From Pseudonocardia benzenivorans CB1190 (GTDB taxonomy: Bacteria > Actinomycetota > Actinomycetes > Mycobacteriales > Pseudonocardiaceae), in assembly GCF_000196675.2 (NCBI RefSeq), contig NC_015312.1:5472501-5536500 (forward strand): DNA of 64,000 nucleotides, in the 5' to 3' direction. A program made the translations under genes and the position numbers. Positions 18,018-25,546 of the stretch are shown here, piece after piece. Each line of letters opens with the position of its first letter. The stretch's first letter is position 1. The notes under the pieces were generated by a model. That model was not told the DNA's origin. It saw only the letters and a program-made list of their open reading frames with translations, and ran no database searches.

Positions 18018-19217
18018 TCAGGCCTGCCCGGCGGCCTCCGTCTTCTCGGCCGCGTACTTGTCGGCCCACGCCTGGATCGCGGCGCCGTTCTTGGCGTCGA
18101 GCTCGCCGTGGCGGCTGCGCGCCCACTCCTCGGCCGCGAGCAGCCGGCGCTGCGACGGCTGGAACGCCGGCATGACGTGGCGGGCGAACAGCTCGTAGTG
18201 CCGCTGCGTCGCCTCCCAGTTCGCCCAGTCGTGCTGCATCATCATGTAGCAGCCGAACCCGCCGTCGGACTGGTCCATCAAGCGCTGGATCTGGGTGATC
18301 GCCTCGTCGGGGGTGCCGATCACGCCCAGCCCGGTCTCGTTGATCCAGGCCACCCGCTCCTCGAAGGTGTCGCCCTCGGCGCGGAATGTCGGCAGCGCGA
18401 GCGTGCGCTGGGTGTACTCGCAGAACTTGTCGAAGCCGTAGCGGACGTCCTCGATCGCCTGTTCCTTGGTCTCCGCGATGTGCATCGGCCCGACGAGTCG
18501 CCACCGGGACCGGTCGGTCGTGCGGCCGTGCTTGGCCGCCTCCGCCTCGACGACGTTCCAGTGGTGGGCGAGGACGTCGAAGCCCTCGCGCGTCGTCGCC
18601 CCGATCGAGAGCAGGCTCAGGCCGTGCGTCCCGGCGAGGATCGGGCCGGCGGGCGAGGCCGTCGCGGCCACCGCGATCTCGAAGCACGGGTCGGAGTACG
18701 GGGCGAGCTGCGTGCGTGCCTCGACGACCTGGTACCGGTCGGTGCGGTGGGTGACGCGCTCGTCGGTGCGCAGCAGCCGGAGCAGGACGTCGAGGTCCTC
18801 CCCCAGCGCGGGGCGCAGCTGCGCGGGCTCGAGCCCGACCATGGCCGCGTCGGTCGGCAGGGACCCCGGGCCGACCCCGAGCATCAGGCGGCCACGCAGC
18901 AGGTGGTCGACCAGGATCGCGCGGTCGGCGATCCACAGTGGATGGTGGTAGGGCAGCGAGACGACGCCCGTCCCGAGCTTGATGTGCCGGGTCAGGGCGC
19001 CGACGTGGGCGATGAACGTCAGCGGGTCGGCGATGATCTCCGTGCCCGCGCTGTGGTGCTCGCCGATCCACGCCTCGTCGTAGCCGAGCCGGTCGAGCAG
19101 CTGGATGGTCTCGACGTCGCGCTGCAGCGACGTCGTCGCGTTCTGCGTCGGCGGGCTGTTGAACGGGGGCATGAAGATCCCGAACCGCAGCTTGTTGACG
19201 ACGGGCGTCGCGGGCAT
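18018..19217 (-). CDS. LLM class flavin-dependent monooxygenase (limonene-monooxygenase-like)
   Basis: A 399-residue bacterial-luciferase-like flavin monooxygenase. N-terminal LRFGIFMPPFNSPPTQ, DRLGYDEAWIGEHHSAGTE, LGTGVVSLPYHHPLWIADR and LMLGVGPGSLPTDAAMVGL follow the pattern of LimB-type enzymes, which oxidise terpenes or other hydrophobic small molecules with reduced FMN from a partner reductase. ATG 19217 has an AGGAG ribosome site. A GAF-Fis regulator lies immediately upstream in the same direction, as is common for oxygenases of this group. No flavin reductase is seen nearby. Confidence 0.82.
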   Translation of the reverse strand: MPATPVVNKLRFGIFMPPFNSPPTQNATTSLQRDVETIQLLDRLGYDEAWIGEHHSAGTEIIADPLTFIAHVGALTRHIKLGTGVVSLPYHHPLWIADRAILVDHLLRGRLMLGVGPGSLPTDAAMVGLEPAQLRPALGEDLDVLLRLLRTDERVTHRTDRYQVVEARTQLAPYSDPCFEIAVAATASPAGPILAGTHGLSLLSIGATTREGFDVLAHHWNVVEAEAAKHGRTTDRSRWRLVGPMHIAETKEQAIEDVRYGFDKFCEYTQRTLALPTFRAEGDTFEERVAWINETGLGVIGTPDEAITQIQRLMDQSDGGFGCYMMMQHDWANWEATQRHYELFARHVMPAFQPSQRRLLAAEEWARSRHGELDAKNGAAIQAWADKYAAEKTEAAGQA

Positions 19218-19246
19218 GGCTCTCCTGTCTCGCGGGGTCAGGGGGA

Positions 19247-20317
19247 TCAGACGGGACGGTGCGCGCCGCGGGTCGGCGCGGCCGTCAGGTGGTAGCGGCG
19301 GATCTTGGCGTAGAGGGTTCCTCGGGAGATGCCGAGCCGGGCCGCGGCCGCGGCCTTGTTGCCGCCGCACTCGGCGAGCACACCCGCGACGACCTCGGCC
19401 TCCGCGTGCTCGAGCGGTCCGAGACCGGCGCGCGGGTCGCGCCCGCCGGCGGGCGCGACGGCCGCCGGGTCGGGGCGCAGCGTCAGGACGACGCCGTCGG
19501 CCGTCGTCCCCGCGGTGACCGGCCAGATCTGGGCACGCAGCCCGTCGGCCACGTCGATCTCGCCCCCGGGCCCGGCCTCGACGACGACGGGCCACAGCTC
19601 GGCGTGGTCCAGGCCCACTCCCCCGGCGCTGTCCGTCGCCAGCAGCATCGCCCCGTCCACGGCGACGACCGGCGCCGTCGTGCGGGACCTGGCGGTGAGG
19701 AACGCCTCGAGCAGCCGGCGTTCGGATGCCCCGGCGTCGGACTTCAGCGCGTCCGAGACCCCCTGCACCATCGCCGAGGCGGCGAGGGTGAGGAACCGGC
19801 TGGCGTCGGCGGCGCGGCAGGTGATGTTCACGGCGCCGAGGACCTTGCGCGTCACCGGGTGGACGACGGGCGCGGCGACGCACGCCCAGCGGTGGAACGC
19901 CTCGACCCAGTGGTCGGCGCCGAGCACGACGGCGGCGCCGCCGCTCTCGAGCGCGGTGCCGATGCCGTTCGTGCCGATGGCCTCCTCGGCGAACATCCCG
20001 CCGCGGACGACGCCGACGTCGTCGAGCTCGCCGGCGATCCCCCGGTCCGACACCCAGCGCCAGACGACGGTGCCGCGCGGGTCGGCCAGCGCGAGGCAGC
20101 TCGACGCGCCCGCGAACTGGTCGGCGAGGCTCAGCATCACCGGGGCGGCGACGCGCACGAACGGCGTGTCGGCGTCGACGGTGACCTGCGGGATGTCGGT
20201 GTGGGCGGGATCGACCCCGCTCCACCGCGAGCGCCGCCAGGAGTCGAGCAGCCCCGATTCGACGTCACCGGGATCGTCGCCGGACTGGAACGCCTCCCAC
20301 GCGTGCCGCCGATCCAT
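19247..20317 (-). CDS. GAF domain-Fis HTH transcriptional regulator (no AAA+ domain)
   Basis: A 356-residue regulator. The N-terminal ~170 residues are the activator-associated region and GAF domain (SWRRSRWSGVDP, EEAIGTNGIGTALESGG, HPVTRKVLGAVNITCR). The C-terminus is a Fis-type helix-turn-helix (LAECGGNKAAAAARLGISR, then GTLYAKIRRYHL). The central sigma-54-interacting AAA+ module of AcoR/DhaR-like activators is absent, as in many actinobacterial members, so it must work with a sigma-70-type holoenzyme. It probably senses a small ligand and controls the adjacent monooxygenase gene 29 bp downstream. Divergent from an SDR gene across 175 bp. Confidence 0.83.
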   Translation of the reverse strand: MDRRHAWEAFQSGDDPGDVESGLLDSWRRSRWSGVDPAHTDIPQVTVDADTPFVRVAAPVMLSLADQFAGASSCLALADPRGTVVWRWVSDRGIAGELDDVGVVRGGMFAEEAIGTNGIGTALESGGAAVVLGADHWVEAFHRWACVAAPVVHPVTRKVLGAVNITCRAADASRFLTLAASAMVQGVSDALKSDAGASERRLLEAFLTARSRTTAPVVAVDGAMLLATDSAGGVGLDHAELWPVVVEAGPGGEIDVADGLRAQIWPVTAGTTADGVVLTLRPDPAAVAPAGGRDPRAGLGPLEHAEAEVVAGVLAECGGNKAAAAARLGISRGTLYAKIRRYHLTAAPTRGAHRPV

Positions 20318-20492
20318 CGCACCCCCGCCCGGCGGTCCGGTACCGGTCGTCGGTGACCGGGGACTCCCGTCCCGCCTCCTCGTCGAGTATGCAAGGTCAC
20401 ACGCGCGGCGACCTGTTCAATTCCTGCACGCCGGGGCCGGTTCACGGGTCGGCTGACGGGAACTGTCAGGTGATTGCACGCAGGATGTCCGG

Positions 20493-21416
20493 ATGACGAC
20501 AGCTGATCGACCACTCGCCGGCCGCATCGCCCTCGTCGCCGGGGCGACCCGGGGCGCGGGCCGCGGGATCGCCGTCGAGCTCGGCGCCGCCGGGGCGACC
20601 GTCTACGTCACGGGGCGCAGCCGCCGCGGCGCGCCGTCGGAGTACGGACGGGCCGAGACGATCGAGGACACCGCCGACCTCGTGACGGCCGCGGGCGGCA
20701 CCGGCATCGCCGTCCCCACCGACCATCTCGAGCCGGAGCAGGTCAGGGCGCTGGTCGAGCGCATCGACGCCGAACAGGGCCGGCTCGACGTGCTGGTCAA
20801 CGACATCTTCGGCGGCGACCCGCTCACCGCGTGGCACGCACCGGTGTGGACGCACTCGCTCGACGACGGCCTGCACCTGCTGCACCTCGCGGTCGACACG
20901 CACATCATCACCGCGCACTTCGCGCTCGCGCTGATGGTGCGCCATCCGGGCGGGCTCGTCGTGGAGGTCACCGACGGCACGGACGAGTACAACGCCGAGA
21001 ACTACCGGCTGACGGTCTACTACGACCTCGCCAAGGTCGCGCCGATCCGGCTGGCCCGCAGCTGGGCGCACGAGCTGCGCGACCACGGCGGCACCGCCGT
21101 CGCGATCACGCCGGGCTGGCTGCGGTCGGAGACCATGCTCGACCACTTCGGCGTCACCGAGGACGACTGGCGCGCGGCGTGCGAGACCGAGCCGCACTTC
21201 GCGATCTCGGAGACGCCGAGGTTCGTGGGCAGGGCCGTCGCCGCGCTGGCGGCCGACCCCGACCGGCGGCGGTGGAACGGCCGGTCGCTGTCCTCGGGTG
21301 GGCTGGCGAAGGAGTACGGGTTCACCGACCTGGACGGATCGGCGCCCGACGCGTGGCGCTACGTCGTCGAGGTGCAGGACGCCGGCCGTCCCGCCGACGT
21401 GACCGGCTATCGCTGA
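20493..21416 (+). CDS. SDR family NAD(P)-dependent oxidoreductase
   Basis: A 307-residue short-chain dehydrogenase with the Rossmann motif GATRGAGRGI at 18-27 and the catalytic YxxxK in VYYDLAK. The loop after strand 4 reads VNDIFGG in place of NNAG, a feature of the longer SDR subfamily with an extended insertion around WHAPVWTHSLDDGLHLLHLA. Cofactor is likely NADP(H) because of the basic TGRSRR stretch after strand 2. Substrate unknown. Divergent from the GAF-Fis regulator, and its 3' end overlaps the convergent PadR gene by 10 bp. Confidence 0.82.
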   Translation: MTTADRPLAGRIALVAGATRGAGRGIAVELGAAGATVYVTGRSRRGAPSEYGRAETIEDTADLVTAAGGTGIAVPTDHLEPEQVRALVERIDAEQGRLDVLVNDIFGGDPLTAWHAPVWTHSLDDGLHLLHLAVDTHIITAHFALALMVRHPGGLVVEVTDGTDEYNAENYRLTVYYDLAKVAPIRLARSWAHELRDHGGTAVAITPGWLRSETMLDHFGVTEDDWRAACETEPHFAISETPRFVGRAVAALAADPDRRRWNGRSLSSGGLAKEYGFTDLDGSAPDAWRYVVEVQDAGRPADVTGYR

Positions 21417-21883
21417 ACCGGACCGCCCGCACTGAGCCCGGCGCCGTTGCGCGGCCGGCCGTCGGCAGGACGGTCGGCCCGCTCCGGCGAGTCGGGGGCA
21501 CCGCAGATCCGGGCGTAGCGCTGCAGGAAGACGTGCAGCGCCGCGTCGACCCGGCGCAGCCCGCGGGCCTGCGCGTCGAGGCACGCCTCGCCCTCGGGGG
21601 TGACGTGGTAGGTGCGGCGTGCGGGACCGGCACCGGAGGACTCCCACTCCGACCGGACGAGCCCCTGCCGCTCCAGCCCCCGCAACGCGCGGTAGACCCC
21701 GCCCGCGTCGCCGTCGCCGTCGTGCATCGGTCGAAGCCGCGCGGCCAGCTCGTAGCCGTGGTCGGCCTGCTCGCGCAGCAGGAGCAGCAGACACGGCTGA
21801 AGGAAGTTGCGCGGTTCGAGCTCGGCCAACGGTGGCCCCCTGGATCGGCGGTGGTGGACGCCTGCCGGGGCCGATGATTGCAT
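21407..21883 (-). CDS. PadR family transcriptional regulator
   Basis: A 158-residue PadR-type winged helix: LQPCLLLLLREQADHGYELA, GGVYRALRGLERQGLVRSEW and RRTYHVTPEGEACLDAQARG. ATG 21883 is the annotated start; the conserved domain begins at a TTG (21829, encoding LAELEPRNF), which may be the true start. A 9-bp dyad lies immediately upstream and is a candidate autoregulatory site. It is convergent and slightly overlapping with the SDR gene and back-to-front with the osmoprotectant importer. Confidence 0.78.
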   Translation of the reverse strand: MQSSAPAGVHHRRSRGPPLAELEPRNFLQPCLLLLLREQADHGYELAARLRPMHDGDGDAGGVYRALRGLERQGLVRSEWESSGAGPARRTYHVTPEGEACLDAQARGLRRVDAALHVFLQRYARICGAPDSPERADRPADGRPRNGAGLSAGGPVQR

Positions 21884-21890
21884 CAGGTGA

Positions 21891-21921
21891 GACGCCTCAC
21901 AACCGCAGGTGATGAGGCGTC
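21891..21921. promoter_or_regulatory. Dyad upstream of the second PadR gene
   Basis: GACGCCTCA-N13-TGAGGCGTC, a perfect 9-bp inverted repeat, interleaved with two CAGGTGA direct repeats (21885-21891 and 21906-21912). It begins 8 bp before the PadR ATG, so binding would block transcription of that gene. Confidence 0.5.
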
Positions 21922-21933
21922 CCGGCGGAGCCG

Positions 21934-21967
21934 CGGCGCGGGGCGGACGGGCGTCCGCCCCGCGCCG
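21934..21967 (-). terminator. Strong hairpin after the osmoprotectant operon
   Basis: Perfect 16-bp stem CGGCGCGGGGCGGACG with a 2-nt loop, 8 bp beyond the stop of the substrate-binding protein gene. There is no T-run. It separates the leftward opuC-type operon from the PadR gene. Confidence 0.7.
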
Positions 21968-21975
21968 TCCCGTGA

Positions 21976-22896
21976 TCAGAAGCCGTTCTGCGACAGCCAG
22001 TTCTTCGCGACGGTCGCCAGCGACGGCTTGGCGTCCGACGAGGCCTCGGCGTTGAGCTGGGTGAGGCCCTCGGTGGTCAGCTTGGCCGAGATCTGGTTGA
22101 GGACGTCGGCGGTGGTGCCGGTGCCCTTGGCCTTGTTGATCAGCGGGACGACGTTCTGCGCGGCGAAGTTGTCCTTCGGGTCGGTCAGCACGACGAAGCC
22201 GTTCGTCGGGATCGACGCGTCGGTGGTGAAGATGTCGGCGGCCTGGATGTCGCCGTTCTTCAGGGCCGCGACCGTGAGCGGGCCGCCGGCGTCGAGCGCC
22301 TTGTACTCCTTGAACGTGCAGTTGTAGGTCTTCTGGATGCCCGGGATGCCGTCGGGACGGGTCTGGAACTCCGGCGGGCCGCCGAAGGTCAGCTGGCCGC
22401 AGTTCGGTGCGAGGTCGGCGATCGACGTCGCGTTGTACTTCGTGGCCGTGTCCTTGGTGACGACGACCGCGTCCTTGTCCTCGGCCGCGGCCTTGTCGAG
22501 GACGGTCAGGTTGTCGGGCAGGGCGGCCTTCAGCGCCGTGTACACGGCGTCGGGCTCGGTCTCGGTGGCGTTCTTGTTGAGGTACTGCAGCAGCGTCCCC
22601 GTGTACTCGGGGATGAGGTCGATCGAGCCTTCCTTGATCGCCGGGAAGTAGGTCTCGCGGCTGCCGATCGGCGGCCGCAGGTCGACCTTCACACCCTTGG
22701 CCTGCAGGGCCTGGGCGTAGATGTTGGCGATGATCTGGCTCTCGACGAAGTTCGCCGACCCGATGACGACGGTGTCGGCGGAGCCGGAGCTCCCCGAGCC
22801 GCCGTTCTGCAGCGGGTCACTGCCCCCGCCGCACGCGGCGAGCGCCAGTGCTGCGGTCGCGACCAGCGCGAACCGTGCGATCAGCGAGCGTCTCAT
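21976..22896 (-). CDS. Osmoprotectant ABC transporter, substrate-binding lipoprotein
   Basis: A 306-residue OpuCC/ProX-type solute receptor for glycine betaine, choline or carnitine-like compounds. The lipobox LAAC (residues 19-22) follows a short hydrophobic signal. The mature part has VVIGSANFVESQIIANIYAQ, LIPEYTGTLLQYLNK and a C-terminal NWLSQNGF, all standard for the family. GGAGG precedes the ATG. Last gene of a four-gene leftward operon (ATPase, permease, permease, receptor). Confidence 0.9.
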   Translation of the reverse strand: MRRSLIARFALVATAALALAACGGGSDPLQNGGSGSSGSADTVVIGSANFVESQIIANIYAQALQAKGVKVDLRPPIGSRETYFPAIKEGSIDLIPEYTGTLLQYLNKNATETEPDAVYTALKAALPDNLTVLDKAAAEDKDAVVVTKDTATKYNATSIADLAPNCGQLTFGGPPEFQTRPDGIPGIQKTYNCTFKEYKALDAGGPLTVAALKNGDIQAADIFTTDASIPTNGFVVLTDPKDNFAAQNVVPLINKAKGTGTTADVLNQISAKLTTEGLTQLNAEASSDAKPSLATVAKNWLSQNGF

Positions 22897-22929
22897 TGTC
22901 GGTCCTCCGTGCGGGTTTCTGTGCGGGGC

Positions 22930-23646
22930 TCACGCCGCCCGGGCGGCGTTGTCGGTGGGCCGGGTGGCGAGTGCGCGCACCCGGCGGCCCGTGCCGGCGG
23001 TCTGCAGGCCGGGCGAGACGAGCAGCTTCTGCAGGCCCGCGAGCGCCAGGTCGGCGACGACAGCCAGCAGCGCGACGAGGATGGAGCCGGCGATCATCTG
23101 CGGGAAGTCGCGGGTGGACAGGCCGTCGATGATGTAGCGGCCCAGTCCGTCGAGACCCACGTACGCGGCGATCGTCGCGGTCGAGATGACCTGCAGCACC
23201 GAGCTGCGGACCCCGCCGATGATCAGCGGCAGTGCGTTGGGCAGCTCGACGCCGAACAGCACGCCGCGCCCGCGCATGCCCATCCCGCGGGCCGCGTCGA
23301 CCACCGCGGCGTCGACATTGCGCACCCCGGCGTAGGTGCCCGCGAGCACGGGCGGGATCGCGAGCAGCACCAGCGCGACGAGCGGGCCGATGATGCCCAG
23401 CCCGGTCCACTGCACGAGCAGGACGAGCACGCCCAGCGTCGGGAGGGCCCGCAGCCCGTTGGCCGACCCGACGACGAGGAAGCCGCCCTTGCCGGTGTGC
23501 CCGATCCACGCGCCGAGGGGGACGGCGATCGCGATCGCGATGATCATGACCAGCGCGGTGTAGCCCAGGTGCTCGACGAGCCGCTGCGGGATCGAGCCCG
23601 GTCCCGACCAGTGCGCGGGATCGACGAGCCAGCCGAGGAAGTTCAC
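22930..23646 (-). CDS. Osmoprotectant ABC transporter, permease 2
   Basis: A 238-residue OpuCB/OpuCD-type permease with about five or six membrane helices and the EAA-like loop PPVLAGTYAGVRNVDAAVVD, then ARGMGMRGRGVLFGVELPNA. The C-terminal YVGLDGLGRYIIDGLSTRDF is also typical. GTG 23646 overlaps the stop of the first permease gene (GTGA), implying translational coupling and equal amounts of the two subunits. Confidence 0.88.
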   Translation of the reverse strand: MNFLGWLVDPAHWSGPGSIPQRLVEHLGYTALVMIIAIAIAVPLGAWIGHTGKGGFLVVGSANGLRALPTLGVLVLLVQWTGLGIIGPLVALVLLAIPPVLAGTYAGVRNVDAAVVDAARGMGMRGRGVLFGVELPNALPLIIGGVRSSVLQVISTATIAAYVGLDGLGRYIIDGLSTRDFPQMIAGSILVALLAVVADLALAGLQKLLVSPGLQTAGTGRRVRALATRPTDNAARAA

Positions 23647-24305
23647 GCCGTCGCTCCCTGACGGGTGGCCCGCGCCGCGCGGTCCCAGGGTGTGAGCAGC
23701 CGGCCGACGAGCAGCAGCAGCCCGTCGACCACCAGCGCCAACGCCACGACCAGCACGATCCCGGCGACGACCTCGGCGGTGATGTCGCGCTGGAAACCGT
23801 CGGTGAACATCTGGCCGAGCCCGCCGAAGCCGATGACCGAGCCGACCGTCACCAGGCTGATCGACGACACCGCCGCCACCCGCACCCCCGCGAGGATCAC
23901 CGGGACCGAGACGGGCAGCTCGACGGCGAGGAACCGGCGGACCGGCGCGTACCCCATCGCCGTGGCCGCGTCGACCAGCACGGGCGGCACCGCCTCCAGC
24001 GCGTCGGCGACCGTCCGCACCAGCAGCGCGAGGCTGTACACGGTCAGCGCCACGATCACGTTGACCGGGTCGAGGATGCCCGTGCCCAGCACCACGGGCA
24101 GGAACACGAACAACGCGAGCGACGGGATCGTGTAGAGCAGGCCCGCGAGGTTGACGACGACCGTGCGCCCGACGCCCGCGCGGTTGGCGAGCCAGCCGAG
24201 CGGGATCGCCAGCACCAGCCCGATCACGACGGGCACGAGCGAGAACACGATGTGGTCGGACAGCAGCCCCGCGATGAACCCGAGGTTCTGGGAGACCCAG
24301 TTCAC
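23643..24305 (-). CDS. Osmoprotectant ABC transporter, permease 1
   Basis: A 220-residue paralogue of the adjacent permease, with the loop PPVLVDAATAMGYAPVRRFL and GFGGLGQMFTDGFQRDITAE. Several hydrophobic helices, including LVPVVIGLVLAIPLGWLANR. GTG 24305 encodes VNWVSQNLGF; it starts 11 bp after the ATPase stop. It should pair with permease 2 as a heterodimer. Confidence 0.88.
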   Translation of the reverse strand: MNWVSQNLGFIAGLLSDHIVFSLVPVVIGLVLAIPLGWLANRAGVGRTVVVNLAGLLYTIPSLALFVFLPVVLGTGILDPVNVIVALTVYSLALLVRTVADALEAVPPVLVDAATAMGYAPVRRFLAVELPVSVPVILAGVRVAAVSSISLVTVGSVIGFGGLGQMFTDGFQRDITAEVVAGIVLVVALALVVDGLLLLVGRLLTPWDRAARATRQGATA

Positions 24306-24316
24306 GACGGCCCGCC

Positions 24317-25399
24317 TCAGGCCACGTTCTCGTCGCTGCGGGCGTCGGCCAGCGCACGCAGCACGTCGTCGGCGCCGATCGAGCCGAGGACCCGACCGTC
24401 GCCGTCGACGGCCACGCCGCGGCCCGCGGGCGACGAGAGCGCCGCGTCGAGCGCGGCGCGCAGGGAGCCGGAGCCCGCGTCGTACAACGAGCCACCGGGG
24501 ACGAGCGCGGCCTCGTCGACCGGACCGCTGCCGCGGTCGACCCAGCCGAGCGGGCGATGCTCCCCGTCGACCACCAGCGCCCAGCCCTCCGACGGCAGCC
24601 GGTCGCCGAGCGCGACCGTCGGCAGGTCGCCGATGGGCAGCCCGGCAGAGGACAGGAAGCCCAGTCCGCGGTAGCCGCGGTCGCGCCCGACGAAGGAGTC
24701 GACGAAGTCGTCGGCCGGGCGGGACAGCAGCACGCCCGGCTCGTCGTACTGGGCGAGCCTGCCGCCGGTGCGGAACACCGCGACCTTGTCGCCCAGCTTG
24801 ATCGCCTCGTCGATGTCGTGGGTGACGAACACGATGGTCTTGCCCAGCTCGGACTGCAGCCGCAGCAGCTCGTCCTGCAGCGTCTCGCGGACGATCGGGT
24901 CGACGGCGCTGAACGGCTCGTCCATCAGCAGCACGGGCGGATCGGCGGCGAGCGCCCTGGCGACGCCGACCCGTTGCTGCTGGCCGCCGGAGAGCTGCGC
25001 CGGGTACCGCTTGGCCATCTCGGGGGCGAGCCCGACGGTGTCCATCAGCTCCGCGGCGCGCTCGCGTGCCTGCTTCTTGTTCCACCCCAGCAGCAGCGGC
25101 ACCGTCGCCACGTTGTCGAGGATCGTCCGGTGCGGGAACAACCCGGCCTGCTGGATGACGTAGCCGATGCCCCGGCGCAGCTCGGCCGCGTCGCGGGACA
25201 TGATGTCGGTGCCCTCGACGGAGATCGAACCCGAGCTCGGCTCGATCATGCGGTTGATCATGCGCAGCGACGTGGTCTTGCCGCAGCCCGACGGCCCGAC
25301 GAACACGGTGATGCGGCCGGAGTCGACGACGAGGTCGAGCGCGTCGACCGCGACGGTGCCGTCCGGGAAGCGTTTGGTCACGCCCCGGAACTCGATCAT
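24317..25399 (-). CDS. Osmoprotectant ABC transporter, ATP-binding subunit with CBS domains
   Basis: A 360-residue OpuCA-type ATPase: Walker A GPSGCGKT at 35-42, the QQAGLFPH Q-loop, signature LSGGQQQR and Walker B VLLMDEPFSAVDP. The C-terminal ~110 residues form two CBS-like repeats (GWALVVDGEHRPLGWVDRG and GRGVAVDGDGRVLGSIGADD), which in this family sense ionic strength or nucleotides. ATG 25399 follows GAGGGGGG. A TAGATT hexamer at 25457-25452 is a likely -10, giving a ~46-nt leader. First gene of the operon. Confidence 0.92.
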   Translation of the reverse strand: MIEFRGVTKRFPDGTVAVDALDLVVDSGRITVFVGPSGCGKTTSLRMINRMIEPSSGSISVEGTDIMSRDAAELRRGIGYVIQQAGLFPHRTILDNVATVPLLLGWNKKQARERAAELMDTVGLAPEMAKRYPAQLSGGQQQRVGVARALAADPPVLLMDEPFSAVDPIVRETLQDELLRLQSELGKTIVFVTHDIDEAIKLGDKVAVFRTGGRLAQYDEPGVLLSRPADDFVDSFVGRDRGYRGLGFLSSAGLPIGDLPTVALGDRLPSEGWALVVDGEHRPLGWVDRGSGPVDEAALVPGGSLYDAGSGSLRAALDAALSSPAGRGVAVDGDGRVLGSIGADDVLRALADARSDENVA

Positions 25400-25486
25400 C
25401 CGGGTCCCCCCTCGTCGCCGACGGTCTCGGGCGGGCCGTCGCAGCTCCGCGAATCTAGCCCGCGGCACCGACGGTCGCGACCGATG

Positions 25487-25546
25487 TGATCGGACCGCGA
25501 CCCGGCGCCTCCCTTCGGCAGGCGGGCCGGTGGGCCGGACCGATCA
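25487..25546 (-). terminator. Large hairpin overlapping the stop of the GGDEF-EAL gene
   Basis: TGATCGGTCCG, whose first three bases are the stop codon, pairs 10 of 11 with CGGTCCGATCA across a 38-nt GC-rich interval that itself can fold. This probably ends the message from the upstream GGDEF-EAL gene. Confidence 0.45.

Noticed and set aside
20318..20492. Riboswitch or structured leader between the GAF-Fis regulator and the SDR gene
   Set aside because: Only short GC-rich complementary stretches are present, with no conserved riboswitch core.
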